Shown: positions 53,607 through 60,631 of the stretch, piece by piece
Position numbering within the stretch: the first letter of the stretch is position 1
Layout: the number at the start of each line of letters is the position of its first letter
NCBI GenBank assembly: GCA_035536185.1
Contig: DATLOM010000033.1
Coordinates: 1 to 60,631, forward strand
Source: GCA-2861595 sp035536185
GTDB taxonomy: Bacteria; Actinomycetota; Acidimicrobiia; Acidimicrobiales; GCA-2861595
DNA: 60,631 bases
Reading direction: 5' to 3'
Position numbers and translations under genes: made by a program
The notes under the pieces: generated by a model
Seen by the model: the letters and a program-made list of their open reading frames with translations, nothing else
The model's database searches: none
Told to the model about the DNA's origin: nothing

Positions 53607-54242
53607 GTGCTCGTCCTCGGGCTGACGGGGGGCATCGGGTCCGGCAAGTCGACGGTCGCCTCCATGCTGGCGGAGCGGGGCGCGGTGGTGGTGGACGCCG
53701 ATGTCATCGCCCGAGAGGTGGTCGCCCCGGGGGGGCCGGCGTACCAGGGGGTGGTCGACCGATTCGGCGCGGGAGTAGTGGCCGGTGACGGCAGCCTGGA
53801 CCGTCCGGCTCTGGCCGCCAAGGTCTTCGGCGATGCCGGCGCTCTGGCCGACCTGAACGCGCTCACCCACCCCGTCATCGCCGAGGTGGTCGACGCACGG
53901 TTACGGGCCGAGGCGGGAACCGACAACGTCGTGATCCTCGACGTCCCGCTGCTGGTGGAAACCGATCGGGCCCGCTCCCGGTGCGCCGCCGTGGTGGTGG
54001 TCGACTGTCCCGAGGACGTGGCCGTGCGCCGGTTGGTGGAACAGCGGGCCATGGTCGAGGCCGACGTCCGCTCCCGCATGGACGCACAGGCCACGAGGAG
54101 CGAGCGCCTGGCGCTGGCCGACTTCGTGATCGACAACGCCGGCGATAGAGAGGAGCTGGTGTCGGAGGTGGAGCGCTGCTGGCTCTGGATCGGGAGCCTC
54201 GCCGGCCCGCCCGCGGTCGACTTCGGGACACCGGGGGGCTGA
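53607..54242 (+). CDS. coaE: dephospho-CoA kinase
   Basis: A 211-residue kinase for the last step of coenzyme A synthesis. The P-loop is GLTGGIGSGKSTVA; VVDADVIAREVVAPG binds dephospho-CoA; ILDVPLLVET and the lid RMDAQATRSER complete the family pattern. It starts with GTG at 53607 right after a strong hairpin and is followed by uvrB. Confidence 0.93.
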   Translation: MLVLGLTGGIGSGKSTVASMLAERGAVVVDADVIAREVVAPGGPAYQGVVDRFGAGVVAGDGSLDRPALAAKVFGDAGALADLNALTHPVIAEVVDARLRAEAGTDNVVILDVPLLVETDRARSRCAAVVVVDCPEDVAVRRLVEQRAMVEADVRSRMDAQATRSERLALADFVIDNAGDREELVSEVERCWLWIGSLAGPPAVDFGTPGG

Positions 54243-54270
54243 TCGGGGGAGCGGCCGGCACCGGTACGAT

Positions 54271-56295
54271 TTGCTGGTGCCGCCGTTCAAGGTCGTCTCG
54301 GACTTCGACCCTGCCGGCGATCAGCCGGCGGCCATAGCCGCCCTGAGCGAGGGCGTGCAGCGGGGGGACCGGTTCCAGACGCTGTTGGGCATCACGGGCT
54401 CGGGGAAGTCGGCGACCATCGCCTGGACCATCGAGCACGTGCAGAAGCCGACGTTGGTGATCGCCCCGAACAAGTCGCTGGCCGCCCAGCTGGCCAACGA
54501 GTTCAGGGAGTTCTTCCCCCACAACCGCGTCGAGTACTTCGTCAGCTACTACGACTACTACCAACCGGAGGCCTACCTTCCCTCCAGCGACACCTACATC
54601 GAGAAGGACAGCTCCATCAACGACGAGGTCGACCGCCTCCGCCACTCCACCACGGCGGCGCTGCTGGCCCGCAAGGACGTCATCGTGGTGGCCTCGGTCT
54701 CGTGCATCTACGGCCTCGGGTCACCCGAGGAGTACGCCCGCCAGGTCCTGCTCCTGTCGCCCGGAGTCGAGCGGGACCAGCGGTCGATCCTCAAGCAGCT
54801 CGTCGAGCTTCAGTACGAGCGCAACGACCACAACCTCGTCCGCGGGAAGTTCCGGGTCCGGGGCGACACCATCGAGGTGCATCCCGCCTACGAGGAGTTC
54901 GCCGTGCGCATCGAGCTGTTCGGCGACGAGGTGGAGCGGATCACTCAGGTCGACACCCTCACCGGCGAGCTGTTGGGCGACGTGGAGGAGCTGGCCGTGT
55001 TCCCGGCCACCCATTACGTGGCCGGCGACGAGCGCATGCGCCGGGCCATCGGCCAGATCGAGGTGGAGCTGCAGCAACGCCTGGCCCAGTTCGAGAAGGA
55101 GGGAAAGCTGCTGGAGGCCCAGCGCCTCCGCATGCGGACCCAGTACGACCTGGAGATGATGGCCGAGATCGGCGCCTGCAACGGCATCGAGAACTACAGC
55201 CGCCACATCGACGGGCGGGCGCCGGGGCAGCCGCCCCACACCCTGATGGACTTCTTCGGAAAGGACTGGCTGCTGGTGGTGGACGAGTCACACGTGACCG
55301 TGCCCCAGCTCCACGGGCAGTACGAGGGCGACCGCTCCCGCAAGGAAACTCTCATCGAGCACGGCTTCCGCCTCCCTTCGGCGGCGGACAACCGTCCGCT
55401 CCGCTTCGACGAGTTCTTCCAGCGGATCGATCAGTGCATCTTCCTGTCGGCCACGCCGTCCAAGTACGAGATCAGCCAGTCGTCCCAGGTCGTCGAGCAG
55501 ATCGTCCGTCCCACGGGCCTGGTCGACCCCGACGTGGTCATCAAGCCGACCAAGGGCCAGATCGACGACCTCATCGAGAACATCAACGCCCGCGTCGCCG
55601 TGGGCGCACGGGTCCTCGTCACCACGCTCACCAAGAAGATGGCCGAGGACCTGACGGATTACCTGCTGGAGATGGGGCTGAAGGTCCGTTACCTGCACTC
55701 CAACATCGACACCATCGAGCGGATCGAGATCCTCAGGGACCTCCGCCTCGGCGAGTTCGACGTGCTCGTCGGGATCAACCTGCTGCGGGAGGGCCTCGAC
55801 CTTCCCGAGGTGTCGCTGGTGGCCATCCTCGACGCCGACAAGGAGGGCTTCCTGCGCAGCGAGACCTCACTCATCCAGACCATCGGCAGAGCGGCGCGCA
55901 ACGTCGACGGCCAGGTGCTCATGTACGCCGACAACGTCACCGACTCGATGCAGCGCGCCATCTCCGAAACCCACCGCCGGCGCGCCCTCCAGCAGGCCTA
56001 CAACGCCGAGCACGGCATCGATCCGCAGACCATCCGCAAGGCGGTCACCGACATCCTCGCCACCCTTCGCCCCGCCGAAGGGGCGCCCCGGCCGGGCTCG
56101 GACCGCCGGTCGCGGCGCCGTGACCGCAGCGATTTCGCCGAGCTGCCTCGCGAGGAGCTGGCCCGTCTGGTGCGCACGCTCGAGGAGGAGATGCACGAAG
56201 CGGCCGCCGAGCTTCGCTTCGAGTACGCCGCTCGGCTGCGGGACGAGGTGAACGACCTCAAGCGCGAGCTGCGCGAGGTCAGCCAGGCTACGTAA
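54271..56295 (+). CDS. uvrB: excinuclease ABC subunit B
   Basis: A 674-residue nucleotide-excision repair helicase-like protein. Motif I is GITGSGKSATIAW, with Ser where most UvrB have Thr. The beta-hairpin is YYDYYQPEAYLPSSDTYIEK. Also visible are DESHVTVPQ, ILREGLDLPEV-type LLREGLDLPEVSLVAILDAD, QTIGRAARNVDGQ and a C-terminal UVR domain (ELRFEYAARLRDEVNDLKRE) that contacts UvrA or UvrC. The start may be TTG 54271 or GTG 54277. Its end overlaps the convergent lipoprotein gene by 8 bases. Confidence 0.95.
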   Translation: MLVPPFKVVSDFDPAGDQPAAIAALSEGVQRGDRFQTLLGITGSGKSATIAWTIEHVQKPTLVIAPNKSLAAQLANEFREFFPHNRVEYFVSYYDYYQPEAYLPSSDTYIEKDSSINDEVDRLRHSTTAALLARKDVIVVASVSCIYGLGSPEEYARQVLLLSPGVERDQRSILKQLVELQYERNDHNLVRGKFRVRGDTIEVHPAYEEFAVRIELFGDEVERITQVDTLTGELLGDVEELAVFPATHYVAGDERMRRAIGQIEVELQQRLAQFEKEGKLLEAQRLRMRTQYDLEMMAEIGACNGIENYSRHIDGRAPGQPPHTLMDFFGKDWLLVVDESHVTVPQLHGQYEGDRSRKETLIEHGFRLPSAADNRPLRFDEFFQRIDQCIFLSATPSKYEISQSSQVVEQIVRPTGLVDPDVVIKPTKGQIDDLIENINARVAVGARVLVTTLTKKMAEDLTDYLLEMGLKVRYLHSNIDTIERIEILRDLRLGEFDVLVGINLLREGLDLPEVSLVAILDADKEGFLRSETSLIQTIGRAARNVDGQVLMYADNVTDSMQRAISETHRRRALQQAYNAEHGIDPQTIRKAVTDILATLRPAEGAPRPGSDRRSRRRDRSDFAELPREELARLVRTLEEEMHEAAAELRFEYAARLRDEVNDLKRELREVSQAT

Positions 56296-57070
56296 CGGTG
56301 AACTCGGCCAACATGCCCCTGGTGGCGTGGGTGGACGGCGGCGAGGTGTTGAGGGGGATGAGGCAGGCGGCTACGTAGCGACCCGGCTTCAGGTCCCTGA
56401 CCACGTGACCCTGCTCGCCTTCACCGGCGAAGGCCGAGCCGAGGTCGGTGAGCTTGGCCAGGTCCTCCTTCGTGGGAGCGCCGCTCGACAGGATGTCCCG
56501 GCCAGAGAGGGCTTCGTCCTCGACCTGGTAGAGCTCGAGGACGTGGTCGAAGGCGCCCTTGTTGACGAGCTCGAAGCTCACGGTGCCGGCGGGGATGTTT
56601 GCGGGAATCCCCTCGAAGGCGAACTCCACCGCGGTGGCGTCCATGCGGTCCCACCCGCAGTTGGCCAGATCGAAGCTGTGGGCCCGGGCCGCGGCGGCGC
56701 GCACGGGCGGCGTTCCCCGCTTGGTCAGGTCACCATCGGCTTTCACCACCTCGCCGAGGGCCGTGGCCACGGTGCGAAGATCGCCCTTCGTCTCGGCCGG
56801 CGCGGCGCCGGCCGCCTCGTCAACCAGGCGGCGAAGCCCCCTGGCGTACTCGATGAGGCGGGCCGGCCTGTCCGCCTCGGGCAGATCACCGATCTGGGGG
56901 AAGGGGAAGGTCTCGACCTCGAGGACCTTGCTGCAGTACTCACGTAGTTCGGGCCCGCTGAGCCGGCCTGCACCGGACCTGCCGTCCGCCGGGTCCTTGT
57001 CGTCGCTGCAGGAGACCATCGCGCCCAGCAGAGCGATCGACGCCAGACCCACCATCAATCTGCTTGTCAT
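56288..57070 (-). CDS. cupredoxin-like lipoprotein with helical N-terminal domain
   Basis: A 260-residue exported lipoprotein (LASIALLGAMVSCSDDKDP). Residues 40-130 are helical and acidic. The C-terminal 120 residues match the cupredoxin-like domain at 36.9-37.4 kb, with a possible copper set: His in AFDHVLELYQ, Cys in YVAACLIPL, His in STHATRGM and the following Met. The helical part may bind a partner or another metal. ATG 57070 is chosen over the GTG one codon earlier. Confidence 0.7.
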   Translation of the reverse strand: MTSRLMVGLASIALLGAMVSCSDDKDPADGRSGAGRLSGPELREYCSKVLEVETFPFPQIGDLPEADRPARLIEYARGLRRLVDEAAGAAPAETKGDLRTVATALGEVVKADGDLTKRGTPPVRAAAARAHSFDLANCGWDRMDATAVEFAFEGIPANIPAGTVSFELVNKGAFDHVLELYQVEDEALSGRDILSSGAPTKEDLAKLTDLGSAFAGEGEQGHVVRDLKPGRYVAACLIPLNTSPPSTHATRGMLAEFTVT

Positions 57071-57151
57071 CACCCGGACCCCTTCGCCTTCGGCCCAGTC
57101 ACGCTATACAGACGGGGCCGCCTGCTTCGGTCGCCGTAGGCTGGCTCGTCC

Positions 57152-57937
57152 ATGGGCACCTATCTCGACCCGATCGTCTCCACCCACCGGGCCGCCGCCG
57201 CCGAGGACTACCGCAAGCTCGACAAGCTCATGGACGCCGCGCTGGACACGCCGGCGCCCCTCGGCTTCGCCGCCGCGTTGCGGGATGGTGAAGGCCTGGC
57301 CGTAATCGCCGAGATCAAGCGCCGGTCACCCTCCAAGGGTGACCTGGCGGAGCCTGGGGTGGCGGCGGGAAAGCTGGCGGGCGCCTATGCCGACGGTGGC
57401 GCCCGGGCCATCTCGGTGCTCACCGACGAGCAGTACTTCGGGGGATCTGCGCTGGACCTTGTCGAAGCACGCTCCGCCGTCGGCATTCCCATCCTGCGCA
57501 AGGACTTCACCGTCTCGGGGTGTGACGTGTGCGACGCCCGCCTGATGGGTGCCGACGCCATCCTGCTGATCGTGGCCGCCTTGGCCGGCGGCGAGCTGGA
57601 AGGCTTCCTCCAGCTGGCCGGCGAGCTGTCCCTCGACGCCCTGGTGGAGGTGCACGACGAAGCCGAGCTGGAGAGGGCGCTCGATGTCGGGGCGACCCTG
57701 ATCGGGGTGAACCAGCGCGACCTGCAGACCTTCGAGGTGGATGCCGACCGGGCCATGAGAGTGGCCAAGGAGATCCCCGAAGGCCTTACCAGGGTGGCCG
57801 AGTCGGGCATCAAGGGGCCGGAGCAGGCGCTGCGCCTGTTCGAAGGCGGTTACCACGCCGTGCTGGTGGGGGAGAGCTTGATCACCAGCGATGACCCCGC
57901 GGCGGCCGTCAACGCCCTTGTCTCCGCATGTTCGTAA
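57152..57937 (+). CDS. trpC: indole-3-glycerol-phosphate synthase
   Basis: A 261-residue TIM barrel that closes the indole ring in tryptophan synthesis. Signatures are VIAEIKRRSPSKGDL, ILRKDFTVSGCDVCDARLMG, LVEVHDEAELERAL, GVNQRDLQTFEVD (Gln where Asn is usual), AESGIKGPEQ and VLVGESLI. First gene of trpC-trpF-trpB-trpA. I found no Trp-codon-rich leader in the 78 bases upstream. Confidence 0.95.
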   Translation: MGTYLDPIVSTHRAAAAEDYRKLDKLMDAALDTPAPLGFAAALRDGEGLAVIAEIKRRSPSKGDLAEPGVAAGKLAGAYADGGARAISVLTDEQYFGGSALDLVEARSAVGIPILRKDFTVSGCDVCDARLMGADAILLIVAALAGGELEGFLQLAGELSLDALVEVHDEAELERALDVGATLIGVNQRDLQTFEVDADRAMRVAKEIPEGLTRVAESGIKGPEQALRLFEGGYHAVLVGESLITSDDPAAAVNALVSACS

Positions 57938-58584
57938 AGATCTGCGGGACCACGAGCGAGGAGGATGCCCTGCTGGCGGTGGCCATGGGCGCCGACGCCA
58001 TCGGCTTCATCTTCGCCCCGTCGCCCCGCCAGGTGGCGGTGCCGGCGGTGCGCGACATCGTCCGTCGCCTTCCTCCCGAGGTGGTCACCGTCGGCGTGTT
58101 CCGCAACCAGTCCCCCGAGCAGGTGGTGAAGGTGGTGAACGGCATCGGCCTGCGGGCCGCGCAGCTGCACGGACGGGAGCCGGTGGAGGGCGTGCGCTTC
58201 GTGGTGGAGCGCGTCCCCATGGTCATCAAGGCCTTCGTGGCCGGTGATCCCGCCATTCCCACGGCGAAGGAGTCCGGGGCCCAGGTCCTGATGATCGATG
58301 CCCCCTCACCCGGCTCCGGGCAGGTGTTCGACTGGCGCCTAGCCGACGGGGTGCCGCCTGGCACGCGGCTGTTGATGGCCGGTGGCCTCGACCCCGACAA
58401 CGTGGCCGACGCCATCGCCCAGGTCCGGCCGTGGGGCGTGGACGTGGTCACCGGGGTGGAGTCGGAGCCGGGCCACAAGGACCCGGTCAAGCTGCGGGCC
58501 TTCGTGGCCGCGGCGCGCGCCGCCGCCCCTCCCGTCTACGAGGGCGAGGGCAACGGCCCGTTCGACTGGCAGGAGGAGAGTTGA
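57928..58584 (+). CDS. trpF: phosphoribosylanthranilate isomerase
   Basis: A 218-residue TIM barrel that converts phosphoribosylanthranilate to CdRP. It has VKICGTTSEEDALLA, AIGFIFAPSPRQV, RAAQLHGREPVEGVRF, LMIDAPSPGSGQVFDW, LMAGGLDPDNVADAI and VVTGVESEPGHKDPVKLRAF, the complete TrpF set. It overlaps trpC by 10 bases. Many actinobacteria lack trpF and rely on bifunctional PriA, so a dedicated gene is notable. Confidence 0.95.
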   Translation: MFVKICGTTSEEDALLAVAMGADAIGFIFAPSPRQVAVPAVRDIVRRLPPEVVTVGVFRNQSPEQVVKVVNGIGLRAAQLHGREPVEGVRFVVERVPMVIKAFVAGDPAIPTAKESGAQVLMIDAPSPGSGQVFDWRLADGVPPGTRLLMAGGLDPDNVADAIAQVRPWGVDVVTGVESEPGHKDPVKLRAFVAAARAAAPPVYEGEGNGPFDWQEES

Positions 58585-58585
58585 G

Positions 58586-59770
58586 ATGACCACCGACGAG
58601 ATCAGCCTCATGCCCGAACCGGGAGCCGACGGGCGGTTCGGCGACTTCGGCGGATGCTTCATGCCGGAGTCGCTGGTCCCGGCGTGCCGGCAGCTCGATC
58701 AGGAGTTCCGGGCGGCGTGGGCGGACCCGGCGTTCCATGCCGAGTACGAGCGCATCCTGCGGGAGTACGGCGGCCGCCCCACTCCCGTGACCGACTGCCC
58801 GCGGCTTTCGGAGCGCCTCGGTGTGCGAGTGCTGCTCAAGCGCGAGGACCTGGCTCACACCGGTTCGCACAAGATCAACAACGTGGTGGGCCAGGCCCTG
58901 CTGGCCCGGCGGATGGGCAAGTCCCGGGTGATAGCCGAGACCGGTGCCGGCCAGCACGGTGTGGCCACGGCCACCGCCTGTGCCATGTTCGGCCTGGAGT
59001 GCGTCGTCTACATGGGCGAGGTGGACGTGGCCCGCCAGGCTCTCAACGTGTTCCGCATGACGTTGCTGGGAGCCGAGGTGCGCACGGTCACCTCCGGGAG
59101 CCGCACGCTGAAAGACGCCATCAACGAGGCGCTTCGGGACTGGGTGGCGACGGTCGAGAACACGTACTACTGCCTCGGCTCGGTGACAGGCCCCCACCCC
59201 TATCCGTGGCTGGTGAGGGAGCTGCAGCGGGTGGTGGGGGAGGAGGCACGCGAGCAGTGCCGGGCCTTTCTGGGTGGGGCCGATCCCGATTACGTCGTGG
59301 CCTGTGTGGGCGGAGGCTCCAACGCAGCCGGCACCTTCGCCGGCTTCGTCGACACCGAGGCCCAGCTGGTGGGCGTGGAGCCGGCCGGCGGCGCCGCCAT
59401 CGGCCGCGGGATCCCCGGCGTGCTCCACGGGTCGATGTCGCACCTCCTGCAGGACGAGGAGGGGCAGGTCGTCGAGGCCCATTCGATATCGGCCGGCCTC
59501 GACTATCCGGGTGTCGGCCCCGAGCACGCCCACCTGGCCGCCACCGGCCGGGCCCGCTACGTGGCCGCCGACGATGCCGAAGTGCTCGAGGCCCTCCGCC
59601 TGCTGGCCACCACCGAAGGAATCATCCCCGCCCTCGAGCCGGCCCACGCCGTGGCCTGGGTGGCCAGGGCCGCCGGCACCACCGAACTGCCGGCCGGTTC
59701 CACCGTGATGATCACCATGTCCGGTCGGGGCGACAAGGACGTCCAGCAGGTGATGGAGATCCTGGGGTGA
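58586..59770 (+). CDS. trpB: tryptophan synthase beta chain
   Basis: A 394-residue pyridoxal-phosphate enzyme that joins indole and serine. FGDFGGCFMPESLVPA opens it; the lysine in LKREDLAHTGSHKINN holds the cofactor; AETGAGQHGVATATACAMFG and VGGGSNAAG bind substrate and phosphate. ATG 58586 follows AGGAGGAGAG and lies one base after the trpF stop. It ends by overlapping trpA (GTGA). Confidence 0.96.
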   Translation: MTTDEISLMPEPGADGRFGDFGGCFMPESLVPACRQLDQEFRAAWADPAFHAEYERILREYGGRPTPVTDCPRLSERLGVRVLLKREDLAHTGSHKINNVVGQALLARRMGKSRVIAETGAGQHGVATATACAMFGLECVVYMGEVDVARQALNVFRMTLLGAEVRTVTSGSRTLKDAINEALRDWVATVENTYYCLGSVTGPHPYPWLVRELQRVVGEEAREQCRAFLGGADPDYVVACVGGGSNAAGTFAGFVDTEAQLVGVEPAGGAAIGRGIPGVLHGSMSHLLQDEEGQVVEAHSISAGLDYPGVGPEHAHLAATGRARYVAADDAEVLEALRLLATTEGIIPALEPAHAVAWVARAAGTTELPAGSTVMITMSGRGDKDVQQVMEILG

Positions 59771-60585
59771 CGCCCAAAGCGGCCCGTCCTCCGGGGAGCG
59801 GCCCCCGTCCGGGACCTCTGGAGTCGAGCCTGAGGGCCCGGCGGGATGCCGGCCACAAGCTCCTGGTTCCCTACGTCACGGGTGGGCTCGGGCCGCGTTG
59901 GGTGGAGGTGCTGGAGGCGATGGCCGCGGCCGGCGCCGACGCCGTCGAGGTCGGCATCCCCTTCTCCGACCCCGCCATGGACGGCACCACCATCCAGGCC
60001 GCTTCCCAACGGGCCCTGGACGAGGGCGCCACGCCGAGCGCCATCCTCACCGCCCTGCGCGACGCCGATGTCGACGTTCCTCTCGTGGCCATGACCTACT
60101 ACAACGTCGTCTTCCGCACCGGCCACCGTCGCTTCGCCGCCGGCCTCGACAACAGCGGTGTGGCCGGCGCCATCGTCCCCGACCTCCCGCTGGAGGAGCT
60201 CGAACCGTGGTCGAAGGCCGCCCTTTCGGAGGGCGTGGAGACGGTGCTACTCGCCGCACCAGTCACTCCCGACGACCGCCTCGCCGCCATCTGCGGGCGC
60301 TCCCGCGGCTTCGTCTACGGCGTGAGCGTGATGGGGATCACCGGTGAGCGCAGCGCTCTCTCGGCTTCCGCCGCCCTAATGGGAAAGAGGATCAAGGCGC
60401 TCACCGACAAGCCCGTGCTCATCGGTTTCGGCGTCTCCACGCCGGCCCAGGCCGTCGAAGCCTGTGCCGAGGCCGATGGGGTGATCGTCGCCTCCGCCCT
60501 CATGCGGCGGATGCTCGACGGCGCCGACCCGGACGAGATAGGCGCCGCCGTGGCCGAGATCCGCGCCGCCCTCGACGCCGGCTGA
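59767..60585 (+). CDS. trpA: tryptophan synthase alpha chain
   Basis: A 272-residue TIM barrel that releases indole from indoleglycerol phosphate. LLVPYVTGGLG, the catalytic Glu in AVEVGIPFSDPAMDGTTIQA and Asp in IVPDLPLEE, and YGVSVMGITGERSALS with IGFGVSTPAQA are intact. GTG 59767 overlaps the trpB stop, consistent with coupled translation of the alpha2-beta2 complex. The palindromic repeat follows 15 bases after the stop. Confidence 0.95.
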   Translation: MTPKAARPPGSGPRPGPLESSLRARRDAGHKLLVPYVTGGLGPRWVEVLEAMAAAGADAVEVGIPFSDPAMDGTTIQAASQRALDEGATPSAILTALRDADVDVPLVAMTYYNVVFRTGHRRFAAGLDNSGVAGAIVPDLPLEELEPWSKAALSEGVETVLLAAPVTPDDRLAAICGRSRGFVYGVSVMGITGERSALSASAALMGKRIKALTDKPVLIGFGVSTPAQAVEACAEADGVIVASALMRRMLDGADPDEIGAAVAEIRAALDAG

Positions 60586-60600
60586 CCCCTACCCCCCTCC

Positions 60601-60631
60601 GTTGCGAGTACATAGCGGGCCGATTCCGCCC
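60601..60631. repeat. dispersed palindromic repeat, copy 3 (cut by window end)
   Basis: TTGCGAGTACATAGCGGGCC then GATTCCGCCC, running to the last base. It matches the left arm and loop of copy 2; the right arm lies outside the window. It sits directly downstream of trpA. Confidence 0.85.

Noticed and set aside
57071..57151. trp attenuator leader peptide
   Set aside because: No short ORF with tandem Trp codons and no terminator-antiterminator pair is visible upstream of trpC.

Overview
This is a very GC-rich, gene-dense window that looks like a chromosome piece of an actinobacterium, most likely class Acidimicrobiia. The reasons are an F420-type luciferase-like oxidoreductase, three ANTAR proteins, a DUF2786 protein, a DtxR-family regulator, adenosylcobalamin-dependent NrdJ, a tRNA without encoded CCA, many GTG starts with 4-base start/stop overlaps, and secreted GYWL...FGD repeats. 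The taxon is an inference from gene content and was not checked by any search.

Layout. 0-8.6 kb: end of a probable ROK kinase, a luciferase-like oxidoreductase, an AlaC-like aminotransferase, an ACT protein, a short FtsH-like protease (minus strand), and nrdJ interrupted by a 398-residue intein. 8.8-18.0 kb: an accessory stretch of nuclease, toxin-antitoxin and Fic genes. It holds a membrane-anchored PIN-domain gene broken by two frameshifts, a GIY-YIG nuclease, a frameshifted DUF6308 gene, a VapBC-like pair with its operator, a Fic gene with a palindrome at its start, a transporter, a DUF2786 protein and a MazEF-like pair. 18.1-26.1 kb: engB, a full-length ftsH, a DEAD-box helicase and the overlapping moxR-DUF58-transglutaminase operon. 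26.3-30.1 kb: a second broken patch, with a disrupted GAF-ANTAR gene, a decayed peroxiredoxin copy, a compact type II restriction-modification pair, intact bcp, tRNA-Leu(CAA) and a frameshifted nucleosidase.

30.1-40.3 kb: a prolyl oligopeptidase, an MBL hydrolase, a secreted protein with two Cu/Zn superoxide dismutase domains and six 42-residue repeats, a DUF3105 lipoprotein, an ANTAR response regulator, a cupredoxin-like lipoprotein, a phosphatase-glycosyltransferase fusion and a degenerate alpha/beta hydrolase. 40.3-48.9 kb: a phn-type ABC transporter (leader ORF, phnD, phnC, fused double phnE), a DtxR/MntR-type regulator, typA, a GAF-ANTAR protein and a GT-C-like membrane protein. 49.0-60.6 kb: polA, rpsA, coaE, uvrB, a second cupredoxin lipoprotein and trpC-trpF-trpB-trpA.

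Three things stand out. A 45-base near-perfect palindrome occurs three times: between genes at 2.7 kb, in frame inside the PhnE linker at 43.1 kb, and cut off at the right edge after trpA. The 8.8-13.7 kb block contains a PIN-coiled-coil-transmembrane protein next to a GIY-YIG nuclease, a plausible undescribed defence pair. Reading-frame damage is confined to the accessory patches, while every housekeeping gene is intact.
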